60,748 bases of DNA, taken from the NCBI GenBank assembly GCA_021299455.1, contig JAJTGQ010000089.1, forward strand, positions 1 through 60,748, read 5' to 3'. Source of the DNA: Flammeovirgaceae bacterium (GTDB lineage: Bacteria > Bacteroidota > Bacteroidia > Cytophagales > Cyclobacteriaceae). Shown piece after piece: positions 7,908-17,863 of this stretch. Numbering within the stretch: position 1 is the first letter of the stretch; every line of letters starts with the position of its first letter. The notes beneath the pieces were generated by a model. The model made no database searches. It saw only the letters and a list, made by a program, of their open reading frames with translations, and had not been told where the DNA came from. Position numbers and translations under genes: made by a program.

Positions 7908-10289
7908 ATGATTAAGAATTTTCTGTTGATTACTCTTCGAAGTATGATGAAGAACAAGTTGTACTTGTTCATCAACATTTTTGGCATGGCGATCTCCATT
8001 GCCTGCTGTATTATTGGTTTTTTTAACTACGATCACAACGCAGGATTTGATGAGATGCATAAAAATGCATCATCCATTTATCGAGTGGGTTCTGTTCGCG
8101 AATTTCAAAACGAATTAACTGAATTTGGTCATGCTCCAATTGCTCTTGGCAACGCCATCAAAAAGAATGTGCCTGATGTTGACAACGTTGTTCGGTTTTC
8201 TCCTGACGGGGGTAACTTCCGTATCAAAGAAGAACTTTTCAATAGCAACCTTACTTATGTGGACTCGGGTTTCTTCAAACTTTTTACATTCGAGTTTGTA
8301 GCCGGCAATGGAGAACTAAAGAATCGCAATGAGATTTGCATAAGTGACGAGTTAGCCAGGAAGTATTTTGGAGAAGAACAAGCCCTTGGCAAGCCAATGA
8401 CTCAGTTACTTGACAGCGGTAAAAAGAAAGAGTATGTGGTGGCAGGCGTTTTCAAAAAGCAACCGAGTAATTCAAGTTTTGGTGGGCAGGCTTATTCTCA
8501 TTATGACAATATGTTTGAATTTGCAAAGGGCGACTTCAATGAAAATAGCTGGAAGTACAGAAACAATCTATTTGTTCAGATAAAGGACCCCGCCAGGGTA
8601 GCTGCTGTTCAAGAGCAGTTGAAACAGTACACTGAAAACAATAATAAAATCAGAGAAGATTTTATAATTAAATATTTTCTGGTAGAGCCTTTTATGGGGA
8701 TGGCAGTGCGCGATAGCTATGCGGATAAAAACGGAACATGGACGCGCGATGGATCACCTTTAGCCGCTGTTATTGGTATTGGTCTGATGGGTTTATTTGT
8801 TTTGTTAATTGCCATCTTCAATCTTACCAATACGGCTGTTGCCATTTCATCTCGTAGATTGAAAGAGATTGGAATTCGAAAGGTAATGGGCAGCACACGA
8901 AGAGATTTGATTGCTCAGTTTATTGGTGAAACAACATTGATATGTTTTTTTGCTTTAATCTTAGGAATACTTATTGGTGAGTTTCTTCTACTCCCCGCAT
9001 TCAATAAGCTCTGGCCGGATTTTGACATGGCTACAAATTACTTTGGACGACCCAATTTTTTGATCTTCATGGTCCTCACATTGATCTTTACCAGTTTGCT
9101 TGCTGGAAGTTATCCTGCCTTTTACATCAGCAAATTTGAGCCTGCCAGCATATTGAAGGGCGCATTAAAATTTGGGGGTACTAATGCGTTTACACGTGTG
9201 TTGTTGTGTCTTCAATTTTCAATTTCACTGGCTGGTATAGTATGTAGTTTCGCATTTACTGATAACGCCACCTTTCAGCGTAACTTTGACATGGGTTTTG
9301 ATAGAAAGGGTGTGGTTTACACGAATGTAAATGGACGTTCGGAATATGAAACCTATCGTAATGCACTCGCTGAAAATCCTGATATTCTTTCAATCACTGG
9401 CTCTCAAACCCATTTGTATGCCTCTGGTTTTAACGATCCTATAAAGCACGAGGACAAAGAAATTGAAGTGGATATTTTGGATGTAAGTGCGGAATATATT
9501 CCTACCATAGGAATTACATTAAAAGAGGGAAGAAATTTTGAGTCTGAATCTGCCACAGATCGAAAAGAATCTGTGATTATCACCGAAGGTCTTGCAGGTA
9601 AACTCGGTTTAGTAAATCCAATTGGCAAAGAAATTATTTGGCTGGATACTGTCAAGTATTATGTAGTAGGTGTGGTAAAAGACATATACACCAACGGGCT
9701 ATGGGAAAAGATGGATCCAGTGATGTTTCGATATGCACCCAAAGACGATGTGAATCACATTTTGGTAAAGGCAAATGCAGATAAACTTGTTGATATTAAT
9801 AAATTCATGGAGGCAAAGTGGAAAATTCTATTTCCAGAGAAGATGTATGAGGGTAGGTTTATGGATCGGGAAATGGTAGAGGCAGATACAGTTAATAAAA
9901 ACCTAGTTAAGATGTTTAGCTTCTTGGGCTTAGTTGCGCTTATGCTTTCGGTGACTGGATTATTCACATTGGTGTCATTAAACATCATAAAAAAGATGAA
10001 AGAAATTGGTGTTCGGAAGGTGCTGGGTGCTTCTACCTGGAATATTACAGCTGTTGTCAATCGTGAATTTGTTATCATTTTATTGATCGCTAGTGTAGGT
10101 GGTGGATTTTTGGGCTATTGGTTATCCTCTATATTCATGGAGAGCATTTGGGACTATTATCAAACAGTGAGTATTCAGTCAATGATCATCGCTGCTACGA
10201 TTCTAATTGTTGCGTCTATTTTGTCCATTGGGTATAAACTTTTCAAGACAACTCGGCTGAACCCAGCTCTTGTTTTAAGAGATGAATAG
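7908..10289 (+). CDS. FtsX/MacB-family ABC transporter permease 1
   Basis: A 793-residue permease with two FtsX halves. Each half has one membrane segment followed by a periplasmic MacB_PCD-type domain and a three-segment FtsX core. The hallmark cytoplasmic coupling motifs are KEIGIRKVMGS in the first half and KEIGVRKVLGAS in the second. The ATG at 7908 gives MIKNFLLITLRS, matching the paralog N-terminus (MLKNYLLITFRN). An upstream ATG at 7818 would add 30 unrelated residues and is rejected. The protein ends ALVLRDE, as does the next permease (TKTLRDE). It probably moves substrates such as lipids, peptides or toxins from the inner membrane or periplasm outward with the adaptor; the substrate is unknown. 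Confidence 0.9.
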   Translation: MIKNFLLITLRSMMKNKLYLFINIFGMAISIACCIIGFFNYDHNAGFDEMHKNASSIYRVGSVREFQNELTEFGHAPIALGNAIKKNVPDVDNVVRFSPDGGNFRIKEELFNSNLTYVDSGFFKLFTFEFVAGNGELKNRNEICISDELARKYFGEEQALGKPMTQLLDSGKKKEYVVAGVFKKQPSNSSFGGQAYSHYDNMFEFAKGDFNENSWKYRNNLFVQIKDPARVAAVQEQLKQYTENNNKIREDFIIKYFLVEPFMGMAVRDSYADKNGTWTRDGSPLAAVIGIGLMGLFVLLIAIFNLTNTAVAISSRRLKEIGIRKVMGSTRRDLIAQFIGETTLICFFALILGILIGEFLLLPAFNKLWPDFDMATNYFGRPNFLIFMVLTLIFTSLLAGSYPAFYISKFEPASILKGALKFGGTNAFTRVLLCLQFSISLAGIVCSFAFTDNATFQRNFDMGFDRKGVVYTNVNGRSEYETYRNALAENPDILSITGSQTHLYASGFNDPIKHEDKEIEVDILDVSAEYIPTIGITLKEGRNFESESATDRKESVIITEGLAGKLGLVNPIGKEIIWLDTVKYYVVGVVKDIYTNGLWEKMDPVMFRYAPKDDVNHILVKANADKLVDINKFMEAKWKILFPEKMYEGRFMDREMVEADTVNKNLVKMFSFLGLVALMLSVTGLFTLVSLNIIKKMKEIGVRKVLGASTWNITAVVNREFVIILLIASVGGGFLGYWLSSIFMESIWDYYQTVSIQSMIIAATILIVASILSIGYKLFKTTRLNPALVLRDE

Positions 10290-10319
10290 TATAGAATTTT
10301 AATCATTAAGCATATCACC

Positions 10320-12725
10320 ATGTTAAAAAATTATCTTCTCATCACCTTTCGCAACTTGATGAAAAACAAGTTGTTTATTTTGATCAACGTTTTTGGAATG
10401 GGGCTCGCCATTGCCTGCTGCATTACTGCCTATTTGAACTGGGGCTATAGCGCAGACTGGGATAAGATGCATGAAAAAGCCGAAAGTGTTTATCGGGTTC
10501 AGTTTTGGAGAGAGTTTCAGGGGCAGAGGAATCGGTTTGGCATGGCTCCCATGCCTTTGGGAAGCTTCATTAAGCAGAACATCAAGGAGGTAGATAAAAC
10601 TGTTCGATACATGTCCTCTTACTGTGATATGCGAATTGGCGAGGAAGTGTTTGGTGATCAAATGGCCTATGCTGACTCTGCGTTTTTTGATTTATTCACG
10701 TTTAAATTAGTGTATGGTTCGTATGATAATTTTTACGATAAGGGAAAGGTTTTCATCAGCGATAGGATTGCAAGAAAGTATTTTAATAAGGAAGATGTAG
10801 TTGGCCAATCGTTGACGCAGATTGTGCTAGGTGCCGATGGCGTGCGAAGACGGAAGGAGTTTGAAATTGGTGGAGTCTTCAAAAAACCTCCACAAAACAA
10901 CAGTTTTGGTTTTGACGTGATTACGCTGTTCGACAATTTTTGGGATGTTAATCTGGACAAGGAGTTAAGCGAAACAAACTGGAAACGCTGGGCGCACGTT
11001 CTATTTTTGAAAATCGAAGATCCTTCTAAAGTTGCAATTGTTACCAAGCAATTACAACAATACATTGAGCCTCAAAATAAAGTACGTGAAGACTTTAAAA
11101 TTACCGAGTACTACCTGGAAAATTTCGTGGGCTTGATGCAGCGCAACAGAGCGACCCCACGCCTGGATAGCGATTACCTCGGTGGTGGTATTCCGGGCGA
11201 AGCTGTTACTGTTCCAGCTATTATGGCTGCTCTGCTTCTTCTATTGGCGTGTTTCAACTTCACAAATACATCCATTGCAATTTCCAGCAAACGACTAAAG
11301 GAGATCGGCATACGAAAGGTGATGGGCAGCCTTCGCAAGCAATTGGTTATTCAGTTCTTAGGTGAGAATTTAATTTTGTGTTTTCTAGGTTTACTTGCCG
11401 GATTGCTCATGGCAGAATGGCTAGTGCCGGCCTATGATAATATGTGGACTTGGCTGGATCTTAATCTAAGTTACACCGAGAACGCAGGGTTCCTTTTGTT
11501 TCTGGTACTTCTCTTAGTTGCCACCGCGCTCATTGCCGGTTCCTATCCCGCATTTTATATCACTTCATTTGAGCCGGTAAGCATTCTAAAAGGCAAAGCA
11601 AAATTTGGAGGCACTAATTGGTTTACCCGAATATTGTTAGGAGGTCAGTTTGTCATTTCCTTATTAGCAATCATCATGGGAGTTGCCTTTTATCAGAATG
11701 GCGAATACCAAAAGAATTATGATTTGGGCTTTGTCACGCACGGAGTCATCTCTGCTTGGGTTAACAATGAGAATTCTTACAATACTTACCGCGATGCACT
11801 TTCTTCTAACAAGGACATTCAATTGATTGCCGGTACTCGCCATCATGTGGCTAATTCGCGTTACAATGATCCGGTTAAGTATGAATCCATCGAACGGGAA
11901 GTTGACATCATGGATATAGGTGATAATTATTTGGAGGTGATGGACATGACCTTGTTGTCCGGCCGAAAATTTCATAAAGATTCTGAAACAGATAGAAAAG
12001 AATCTATTCTGGTAACGGAAGAATTTGTGAAACAATATGGATGGAAAGACAGCCCCATCGGGAAACGCGTAGTATGGATGGATACTGTGCAGCTATATGT
12101 AGTGGGGGTTATTAAAAATGTTTACACCCAGGCACTGTGGGGGCCCGTACAGCCTTTAATGTTACGCTACGCTAACAAAGATAAATACCAGCAACTTTTG
12201 GTTAAGGTAGAACCTGCTAAGATGGCCTCGGTAAATGATGACATGGAGAAGAAATGGAAAGAGGTTTTCCCCAACACGCTGTACGCTGGACAATGGATTG
12301 ACCAGGAATTGCAAGAGACAAACGAAATCAATAAAAACGTTTCTGTCATGTTTGGTTTCCTTGGTTTTTTTGCGGCATTGATGACTGGCATAGGCCTTTA
12401 CACGCTTGTATCCCTTAATATCGAAATGAAAATGAAAGAGATCGGTGTGAGAAAAGTGCTTGGGGCTTCAGTGGCTAACATATCTGGCGTTATCAATTTT
12501 GAGTTTGTTGTCAATTTGGGTATTGCGACAGTACTTGGTGGCGCAGCAGGCTATTTTGCGGCTGATATGTTGATGGATTCCATCTGGGAATATTATATGA
12601 AACTGAATTTGATAACTCTTTTATTATCAATTACAGTGATGATAGTAATTGCGGTGGCTGCCGTGGGATACAAAACAATAAGTACTGCGATGTTGAATCC
12701 AACGAAAACGTTGAGAGACGAATAA
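10320..12725 (+). CDS. FtsX/MacB-family ABC transporter permease 2
   Basis: An 801-residue paralog of the preceding permease, 30 bases downstream and surely co-transcribed. The same order applies: N-terminal membrane segment (FILINVFGMGLAIACCITAYL), MacB-type periplasmic domain, FtsX core with KEIGIRKVMGS, second periplasmic domain, second core with KEIGVRKVLGAS, and terminal TKTLRDE. Identity with permease 1 is obvious along the whole length (for example SETDRKESILVTE and SATDRKESVIITE). It is therefore a tandem duplicate. The two may form a heterodimer around the ATPase dimer (inference). Confidence 0.9.
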   Translation: MLKNYLLITFRNLMKNKLFILINVFGMGLAIACCITAYLNWGYSADWDKMHEKAESVYRVQFWREFQGQRNRFGMAPMPLGSFIKQNIKEVDKTVRYMSSYCDMRIGEEVFGDQMAYADSAFFDLFTFKLVYGSYDNFYDKGKVFISDRIARKYFNKEDVVGQSLTQIVLGADGVRRRKEFEIGGVFKKPPQNNSFGFDVITLFDNFWDVNLDKELSETNWKRWAHVLFLKIEDPSKVAIVTKQLQQYIEPQNKVREDFKITEYYLENFVGLMQRNRATPRLDSDYLGGGIPGEAVTVPAIMAALLLLLACFNFTNTSIAISSKRLKEIGIRKVMGSLRKQLVIQFLGENLILCFLGLLAGLLMAEWLVPAYDNMWTWLDLNLSYTENAGFLLFLVLLLVATALIAGSYPAFYITSFEPVSILKGKAKFGGTNWFTRILLGGQFVISLLAIIMGVAFYQNGEYQKNYDLGFVTHGVISAWVNNENSYNTYRDALSSNKDIQLIAGTRHHVANSRYNDPVKYESIEREVDIMDIGDNYLEVMDMTLLSGRKFHKDSETDRKESILVTEEFVKQYGWKDSPIGKRVVWMDTVQLYVVGVIKNVYTQALWGPVQPLMLRYANKDKYQQLLVKVEPAKMASVNDDMEKKWKEVFPNTLYAGQWIDQELQETNEINKNVSVMFGFLGFFAALMTGIGLYTLVSLNIEMKMKEIGVRKVLGASVANISGVINFEFVVNLGIATVLGGAAGYFAADMLMDSIWEYYMKLNLITLLLSITVMIVIAVAAVGYKTISTAMLNPTKTLRDE

Positions 12726-12748
12726 GCTTTCATTTAATTTGTAAATGC

Positions 12749-12778
12749 TGTAACATCTTTGGAATTGGCAGCGTCTAA
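12749..12778 (+). promoter_or_regulatory. ECF-sigma-like promoter upstream of permease 3
   Basis: TGTAACA (12749-12755) and CGTCTAA (12772-12778) are 16-17 bases apart, a good match to the AAC/CGTC architecture of ECF promoters. It lies in the 131-base gap before permease 3 and resembles the motif before the ATPase gene. Confidence 0.5.
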
Positions 12779-12856
12779 CGACTAAACCTCATTTACATGT
12801 ATACTCAGTTTCTTGAAAGTGGTATGGCTTGAGATAGGCCGATTTAATTTTAATTT

Positions 12857-15277
12857 ATTTTAAAAAACTATTTGACTGTTGCGCTTCGTAGTATCAGGAA
12901 GCACTCGTTCTATTCTACTATCAATATCTTTGGATTAGCAACTGGAATGGCTGCTTGCCTGTTTATCTTTGTCTATATCGTAGATGAGCTCAGCTACGAT
13001 CGGTTTCATCAAGATGCAGCGAACATCTATCGAATCGGGCTTCATGGAAAAATTAGCGGACAAGAACTTAATACGGCCAGTTCATGTCCTCCGTTGGCAT
13101 CAGCTATGGTTACTGAAATCCCTGGCGTGGAAGCGGCCACTCGTGTCAATCTTAGAAACAATATGGTTTTTAAGAATGGCGATCTGTCGTTCACAGAAGA
13201 TAAGATAGTATTTGCCGATTCAAATTTCTTCCAATTCTTTTCTTTTACACTTTTAGAGGGTGATCCTGCTACGGCCTTAAAAGAGCCCAATAGCATCGTG
13301 CTCACCCCTGAGTTGGCCAAAAAATGTTTCAAAGGAGAAGCATTGGGTAAGCTGATTACGATTGGCAATCAGAACAAATCCTTTAAAATGACAGGCATTG
13401 CTGCTACACCGCCTCACAATTCTCATTTTTCATTTGCGGCCCTTCTCTCTACAAGTTCAGAAAAAGAATACTACAGTGCACCTATTTGGCTGAGCAATGG
13501 CTTATACACCTATTTCAGAAAAAGTTCCAACACGGATATTGCAGCTATCTCGTCTAAACTTAATGATGTCACTGACAAACACATTGCACCGGAAATTGAA
13601 AAATTCTTAGGAGCATCAATACAAAAATTTCGGGAAAGCGGAAATGAGTATGGGTATTACACTGTACCATTGTTGAACTCACGGCTTCACACAACCTGGA
13701 ATGATGATATACAAGCTCAGGGAAACATCACCTATTTGTATGTATTTGGCGGTGTAGGTGTTTTTATTTTGCTGATCGCTTGCATCAATTTCATGAATTT
13801 ATCTACGGCTCGTTCAGCAGGGCGTGCCAAGGAAGTGGGGCTACGAAAGACATTGGGTTCAATAAGAAGTCAGATGGTTGGACAGTTTTTGGCGGAGTCT
13901 TTCGTGTATGCCTTCATCGCCATTACTATTGCTTTTACGCTTACCTTACTTCTATTGCCGCAGTTCAACTTACTTTCTGGTAAGGAGTTGACACTGGCCA
14001 ACATCCTTGATCCAACTATTTTGTTGATCGCTATAATGCTTGTGGTAGTTATTGGTTTGTTTGCAGGTAGTTACCCAGCATTTTACCTAACCAGTTTTAG
14101 TGCCGTTGAAGTATTAAAGGGCAAAGTGCGTGCTGGGCTAAAAAGTAAAGGTATACGTAGCGGGCTTGTCGTTTTTCAATTTGCACTTTCTATCATTCTC
14201 ATTATTTGTACTTCTACCGTCTATCAACAAATTACATTTTTGCAAGAACGAAATGCTGGATTGGATAAACACAATGTATTGGTGATAAACAATGCTGGTC
14301 GTTTAGGCACCAACCAAACTGTGTTTAAAAACTCTATACTAACAAAAAGGGGCGTTGAGAAAGCGAGTTATACCAACAATGTTTTTCCCGGTGTAAACAA
14401 TACCACTGCGTTCCGCAATGCTGTTACAAGGAAGGACCATTTGCTAGGCACCTACTTTGCAGACTATGACCATGCCGATGTACTGAAATTTGAATTGTTG
14501 CAGGGTCGTTTTTTTTCACGCGACTTTCCTTCGGACTCCACCGTAGTGGTCATCAACGAAGCCGCAGCTCGTGAACTTGGATGGGAGCAACCATTGCAGG
14601 AAAAATTGATCGTGTTTGGTGGAGATCCGAGCAAAGGAATTATCACTGAAATTCCCATGAAAGTAATCGGTGTAGTAAAGGATTTTAATTTTGAATCGTA
14701 CAAGGTGAAAGTTCGGCCTATGGTCATTCAGCTAACGGATAAATCAAACAACCTATTAGTGCGATATACTGGAAAAGCAGATGATGTGGTGAAGGAAGTA
14801 ACAACCCTTTGGAAAGAATATGCTTCTGGTGATCCTTTGGAGTATTCTTTTCTTGATCAAAATTTTGATCAACTTTTTCGGGAAGAAGAACGCCTAGGTT
14901 CACTTTTTACAGTATTCACCGTATTGGCGATTTTCATTGCCAGCTTAGGTTTGTTTGCATTGGCAGCGTTTACTGCCGAACAGCGGACAAAGGAAATTGG
15001 CATACGGAAAGCAATGGGCGCCAGCGTATCAAGTGTCACCGCCTTGCTTTCAAAGGAGTTTACTTTACTGGTTGTCATTTCTATCATTTTGGCTGTAGTG
15101 CCCGCTTATTTCTTGCTGGACTACTGGCTAAGTCAATTTGCCTATCGTGTGGAGATTACTGTTTTCATTTTTGCAATTAGTTCGTTAGGAGCGTTGGCTA
15201 TCGCTTGGTTCACTGTTGGTTATCAAGCGTTAAAAGCTGCGCTCATTGAACCAGTCAAATCGCTGCGCTACGAGTAA
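12857..15277 (+). CDS. FtsX/MacB-family ABC transporter permease 3, apparent ATT start
   Basis: A third permease (806 residues from 12857) of the same two-half design, with VGLRKTLGS and KEIGIRKAMGAS coupling motifs and end EPVKSLRYE. It is more divergent than the other two. The canonical N-terminus (M-L-K-N-Y-L, as in permease 2) is present in frame, but the first codon is ATT at 12857, not ATG; an in-frame stop lies two codons upstream (TAA at 12851). The next plausible start is TTG at 12872, which deletes five residues of the conserved amphipathic leader. Either a rare ATT start, a sequence error, or a decayed ATG explains this. The body of the gene is intact. An ECF-like promoter precedes it and no terminator is obvious after it. 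Confidence 0.85.
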   Translation: MLKNYLTVALRSIRKHSFYSTINIFGLATGMAACLFIFVYIVDELSYDRFHQDAANIYRIGLHGKISGQELNTASSCPPLASAMVTEIPGVEAATRVNLRNNMVFKNGDLSFTEDKIVFADSNFFQFFSFTLLEGDPATALKEPNSIVLTPELAKKCFKGEALGKLITIGNQNKSFKMTGIAATPPHNSHFSFAALLSTSSEKEYYSAPIWLSNGLYTYFRKSSNTDIAAISSKLNDVTDKHIAPEIEKFLGASIQKFRESGNEYGYYTVPLLNSRLHTTWNDDIQAQGNITYLYVFGGVGVFILLIACINFMNLSTARSAGRAKEVGLRKTLGSIRSQMVGQFLAESFVYAFIAITIAFTLTLLLLPQFNLLSGKELTLANILDPTILLIAIMLVVVIGLFAGSYPAFYLTSFSAVEVLKGKVRAGLKSKGIRSGLVVFQFALSIILIICTSTVYQQITFLQERNAGLDKHNVLVINNAGRLGTNQTVFKNSILTKRGVEKASYTNNVFPGVNNTTAFRNAVTRKDHLLGTYFADYDHADVLKFELLQGRFFSRDFPSDSTVVVINEAAARELGWEQPLQEKLIVFGGDPSKGIITEIPMKVIGVVKDFNFESYKVKVRPMVIQLTDKSNNLLVRYTGKADDVVKEVTTLWKEYASGDPLEYSFLDQNFDQLFREEERLGSLFTVFTVLAIFIASLGLFALAAFTAEQRTKEIGIRKAMGASVSSVTALLSKEFTLLVVISIILAVVPAYFLLDYWLSQFAYRVEITVFIFAISSLGALAIAWFTVGYQALKAALIEPVKSLRYE

Positions 15278-15296
15278 ACGAACTGGGCTGCTTAGA

Positions 15297-16184
15297 TTAA
15301 TGGGCAGAGGTACTTGAAGAGCTGACCAACTTAAAAATAGCTTCACGGATCAGTTCGGGGTTACTCCATGGAACAAAGTGATTCAGTTCATCAATCATCA
15401 TTAATTCTACAGGCGCGTTGACGATCATTTTCTTTGCGAATTGAGCGTTCGCGGGGTCGACAAGCACGTCTTTTTTTCCTTGAACCACAATGGTAGATGC
15501 TTTGATTTTTTTCCACAAAGGAAGCATCTCATGAAGTTCAGGTTTCAAATGATAGATTTCCTGATTCGATGCACGAAAGGATCTCGGCAATAGCCAACGC
15601 AAAAAGGGCGCTGCTAACGGAGCCCTAAACCAGGTTTCGTTTGGCTCCAGGTCCGGATCAATGGATCCGGCAACAATCACGAGGCCATCGATGAGCTCTG
15701 GATAGTCCATTGCCATACGAGAAATAACAGGGCCGCCCATTGAGTGACCAACCAGAATGACAGGTCTGTTTAGTTTGTTTTTTTCTATCAATGGTTTCAA
15801 CACAGATGATTGTCGCGCCACTGATTTTTCTCCATATCCAAAATTTGATTCGCCAAATCCGGGGCGATCAACGGTTATCAATTGAGCCTTCGAGAGCAAG
15901 ACTGTATCGGCCATAAAATCGATAAAAGCGCTCAATGAACCAGGAGACCCATGTAAAAACACAACCAAGGGCAAAGCCTCATCGCCTACCTTCAAATAGT
16001 TTATTTTCTGGTGATCATATTTATACTCGTGCAGTGTCCCTTTTTTCTCTTTCGTTTTGAAATAGGAGCTAATCTCTTTTTTGCTCATTCGAAACTGCAG
16101 GCAAGAATCCATAATAACGAGTAGGATGAGCAACCCAATTATCGGAACTACACTATACTTGTAACGAAATGCTGGCAGGCGCAT
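15297..16184 (-). CDS. Membrane-anchored alpha/beta hydrolase
   Basis: A 295-residue serine hydrolase. An N-terminal hydrophobic segment (about 11-28) anchors it or exports it. The alpha/beta fold is shown by the oxyanion motif HGSPGS, nucleophile elbow GHSMGG (Ser about 147), an acid near GKKDVLVDP and the catalytic His in LNHFVPW. It follows the S41 protease gene by three bases on the same strand, so the two are co-transcribed. Substrate is unknown; this group includes esterases, peptidases and haloperoxidase-like enzymes. Confidence 0.85.
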   Translation of the reverse strand: MRLPAFRYKYSVVPIIGLLILLVIMDSCLQFRMSKKEISSYFKTKEKKGTLHEYKYDHQKINYLKVGDEALPLVVFLHGSPGSLSAFIDFMADTVLLSKAQLITVDRPGFGESNFGYGEKSVARQSSVLKPLIEKNKLNRPVILVGHSMGGPVISRMAMDYPELIDGLVIVAGSIDPDLEPNETWFRAPLAAPFLRWLLPRSFRASNQEIYHLKPELHEMLPLWKKIKASTIVVQGKKDVLVDPANAQFAKKMIVNAPVELMMIDELNHFVPWSNPELIREAIFKLVSSSSTSAH

Positions 16185-16187
16185 CGG

Positions 16188-17837
16188 CTAATTACTGCCA
16201 AGGATTTTTTTGTAGAAAGCAGGATCGTGAAAGATGTCTATCGCCTTTTTAACCTCAAGGTCATATTTGAATCTTGCTTCCACGGCTCCCTTTTCTAAAT
16301 AGTAACGAGCGGCAATTTCTTCTTCGAGCAAAATTTTGATTTGATCTTTAAAGTTCATCAGATCGTTTTTTCGGCTTTCTTTTAACTTCGCTTGGATGGC
16401 TTCGATCGAAGGTTTTAGTTGGTCGAAATATTTTTCACGCTTTGCCTCTTCCTCCAATGCCTTCAATTCGCTTTGAAGCGCAGTATGGTAAGTATAGTTT
16501 TTATCCTTCATCCATTGAACAAAATTGTCATACTCCTTATCGGTCAATGCAAAAGTTTTTGGATCTTGAATAGTCGAATGGCTAAACGCGTATTGTGTCG
16601 CATAGTCAAAGATAAAACCACTTACATGAAGCGCCTGAGTAATCGAAGAGGCTTCTTGGGCTGGCAATTTGACGTCCGGATCAATGCCTCCACCGTCATA
16701 CACTTTTCTTCCTTTAGAGGTTTTGAATTCCTTTTTTAACGAATCTGGAACAGAACCCGCACTGCCATCTTCTCTCCGGTGTGTATAGTCTAAAACTTGA
16801 ATGCACCTGCCCGTAGGAGTATAATATTTGGCAGTGGTAATTTTTACCTGCGCATGATAAGGGAGTGGTCTGCTCAGTTGAACCAGACCTTTTCCAAATG
16901 ACCGTTCACCGACTATGACAGCCCTGTCGTAGTCCTGTAGTGTACCCGCCACAATCTCAGAGGCTGAAGCACTACCACGATTAATCAATACTACAACTGG
17001 GATCTCAGTATCCACAGGGTTATTTAAGGTTTCGTACGTCACATTGTGTTCTGCCAGCTTGCCCTTTGTGTCGACAATTTTTTTGCCTTTGGGGACAAAG
17101 AGATTGCATATATTGACCGCTTCAAACAGAAGACCGCCTGGATTTCCTCGCAAGTCGAGTATGATATTTTTTGCGCCTTTTTCTTTTAAACTGACCAGTG
17201 CAGTTTTTACTTCTTTACCAGCATCAGGTGTAAATTCGGTCAGCTGGATATAACCCACATCATCGGCCAGCATGCCTGAGTAAGGAACATTGTTGATCTT
17301 TATTTTTTCTCTCTTAAACTCAAGATCGAATGGCTGATCTTGTCCGTACCTTTTAATCGTGAGTTTAACAGGCGTCCCCACTTGTCCTCGCATGAGGTGA
17401 TTCGCTTCTTCCAGAGATAACTTGGAAAGCTCTATACCATCCATTTTTATCACTTCATCTCCTATTCGAAGACCGTTTTTGTACGCTGGGTAGTCCGCGT
17501 ACACCATGGTTATCATTGTCTTTTTGTTAAATACCCTCGTCAAAGCTCCAATGCCACCGTATTGTCCCGTATTCTGTGTTCTATAGTCTTCTACTTGATC
17601 TTCGGAAATGTAATTGGTATAGGGATCAAGCGAATTGAGCATTTGATCGATTCCGTTATGGGCGATTTTGGTAGGACTTATGTCATCCACGTAGAGTTTA
17701 TTTACTTCTTTGAATAACGAAGCAAAAATGTCTATGCTCTTGGCAATTTCGAAATAGCGTTCAGCAGGTGAAAAAGCCAATACAAAAAGTAAAGCCAAGG
17801 CCACCAGTGCAAAATGTACTTTCCTGATTCTTCTCAT
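16188..17837 (-). CDS. S41-family C-terminal processing protease (CtpA/Tsp-like)
   Basis: A 549-residue serine/lysine protease. An N-terminal signal/anchor (about 5-23) sends it to the periplasm. It is followed by the CTP N-domain with LDPYTNYIS, a PDZ domain (about 90-165, GIGALT...GLRIGDEV) that binds substrate C-termini, and the S41 catalytic domain. By spacing to CtpA (25 residues between them) the dyad is Ser291 in GSASASEI and Lys316 in SFGKG. The C-terminal about 140 residues are a charged helical extension. Role: trimming or degrading exported proteins, often in envelope quality control. The promoter lies in the gap before Maf; the hydrolase gene is directly downstream. Confidence 0.93.
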   Translation of the reverse strand: MRRIRKVHFALVALALLFVLAFSPAERYFEIAKSIDIFASLFKEVNKLYVDDISPTKIAHNGIDQMLNSLDPYTNYISEDQVEDYRTQNTGQYGGIGALTRVFNKKTMITMVYADYPAYKNGLRIGDEVIKMDGIELSKLSLEEANHLMRGQVGTPVKLTIKRYGQDQPFDLEFKREKIKINNVPYSGMLADDVGYIQLTEFTPDAGKEVKTALVSLKEKGAKNIILDLRGNPGGLLFEAVNICNLFVPKGKKIVDTKGKLAEHNVTYETLNNPVDTEIPVVVLINRGSASASEIVAGTLQDYDRAVIVGERSFGKGLVQLSRPLPYHAQVKITTAKYYTPTGRCIQVLDYTHRREDGSAGSVPDSLKKEFKTSKGRKVYDGGGIDPDVKLPAQEASSITQALHVSGFIFDYATQYAFSHSTIQDPKTFALTDKEYDNFVQWMKDKNYTYHTALQSELKALEEEAKREKYFDQLKPSIEAIQAKLKESRKNDLMNFKDQIKILLEEEIAARYYLEKGAVEARFKYDLEVKKAIDIFHDPAFYKKILGSN

Positions 17838-17863
17838 GTTCTAGGTCTACGAAATTGTTTCAG

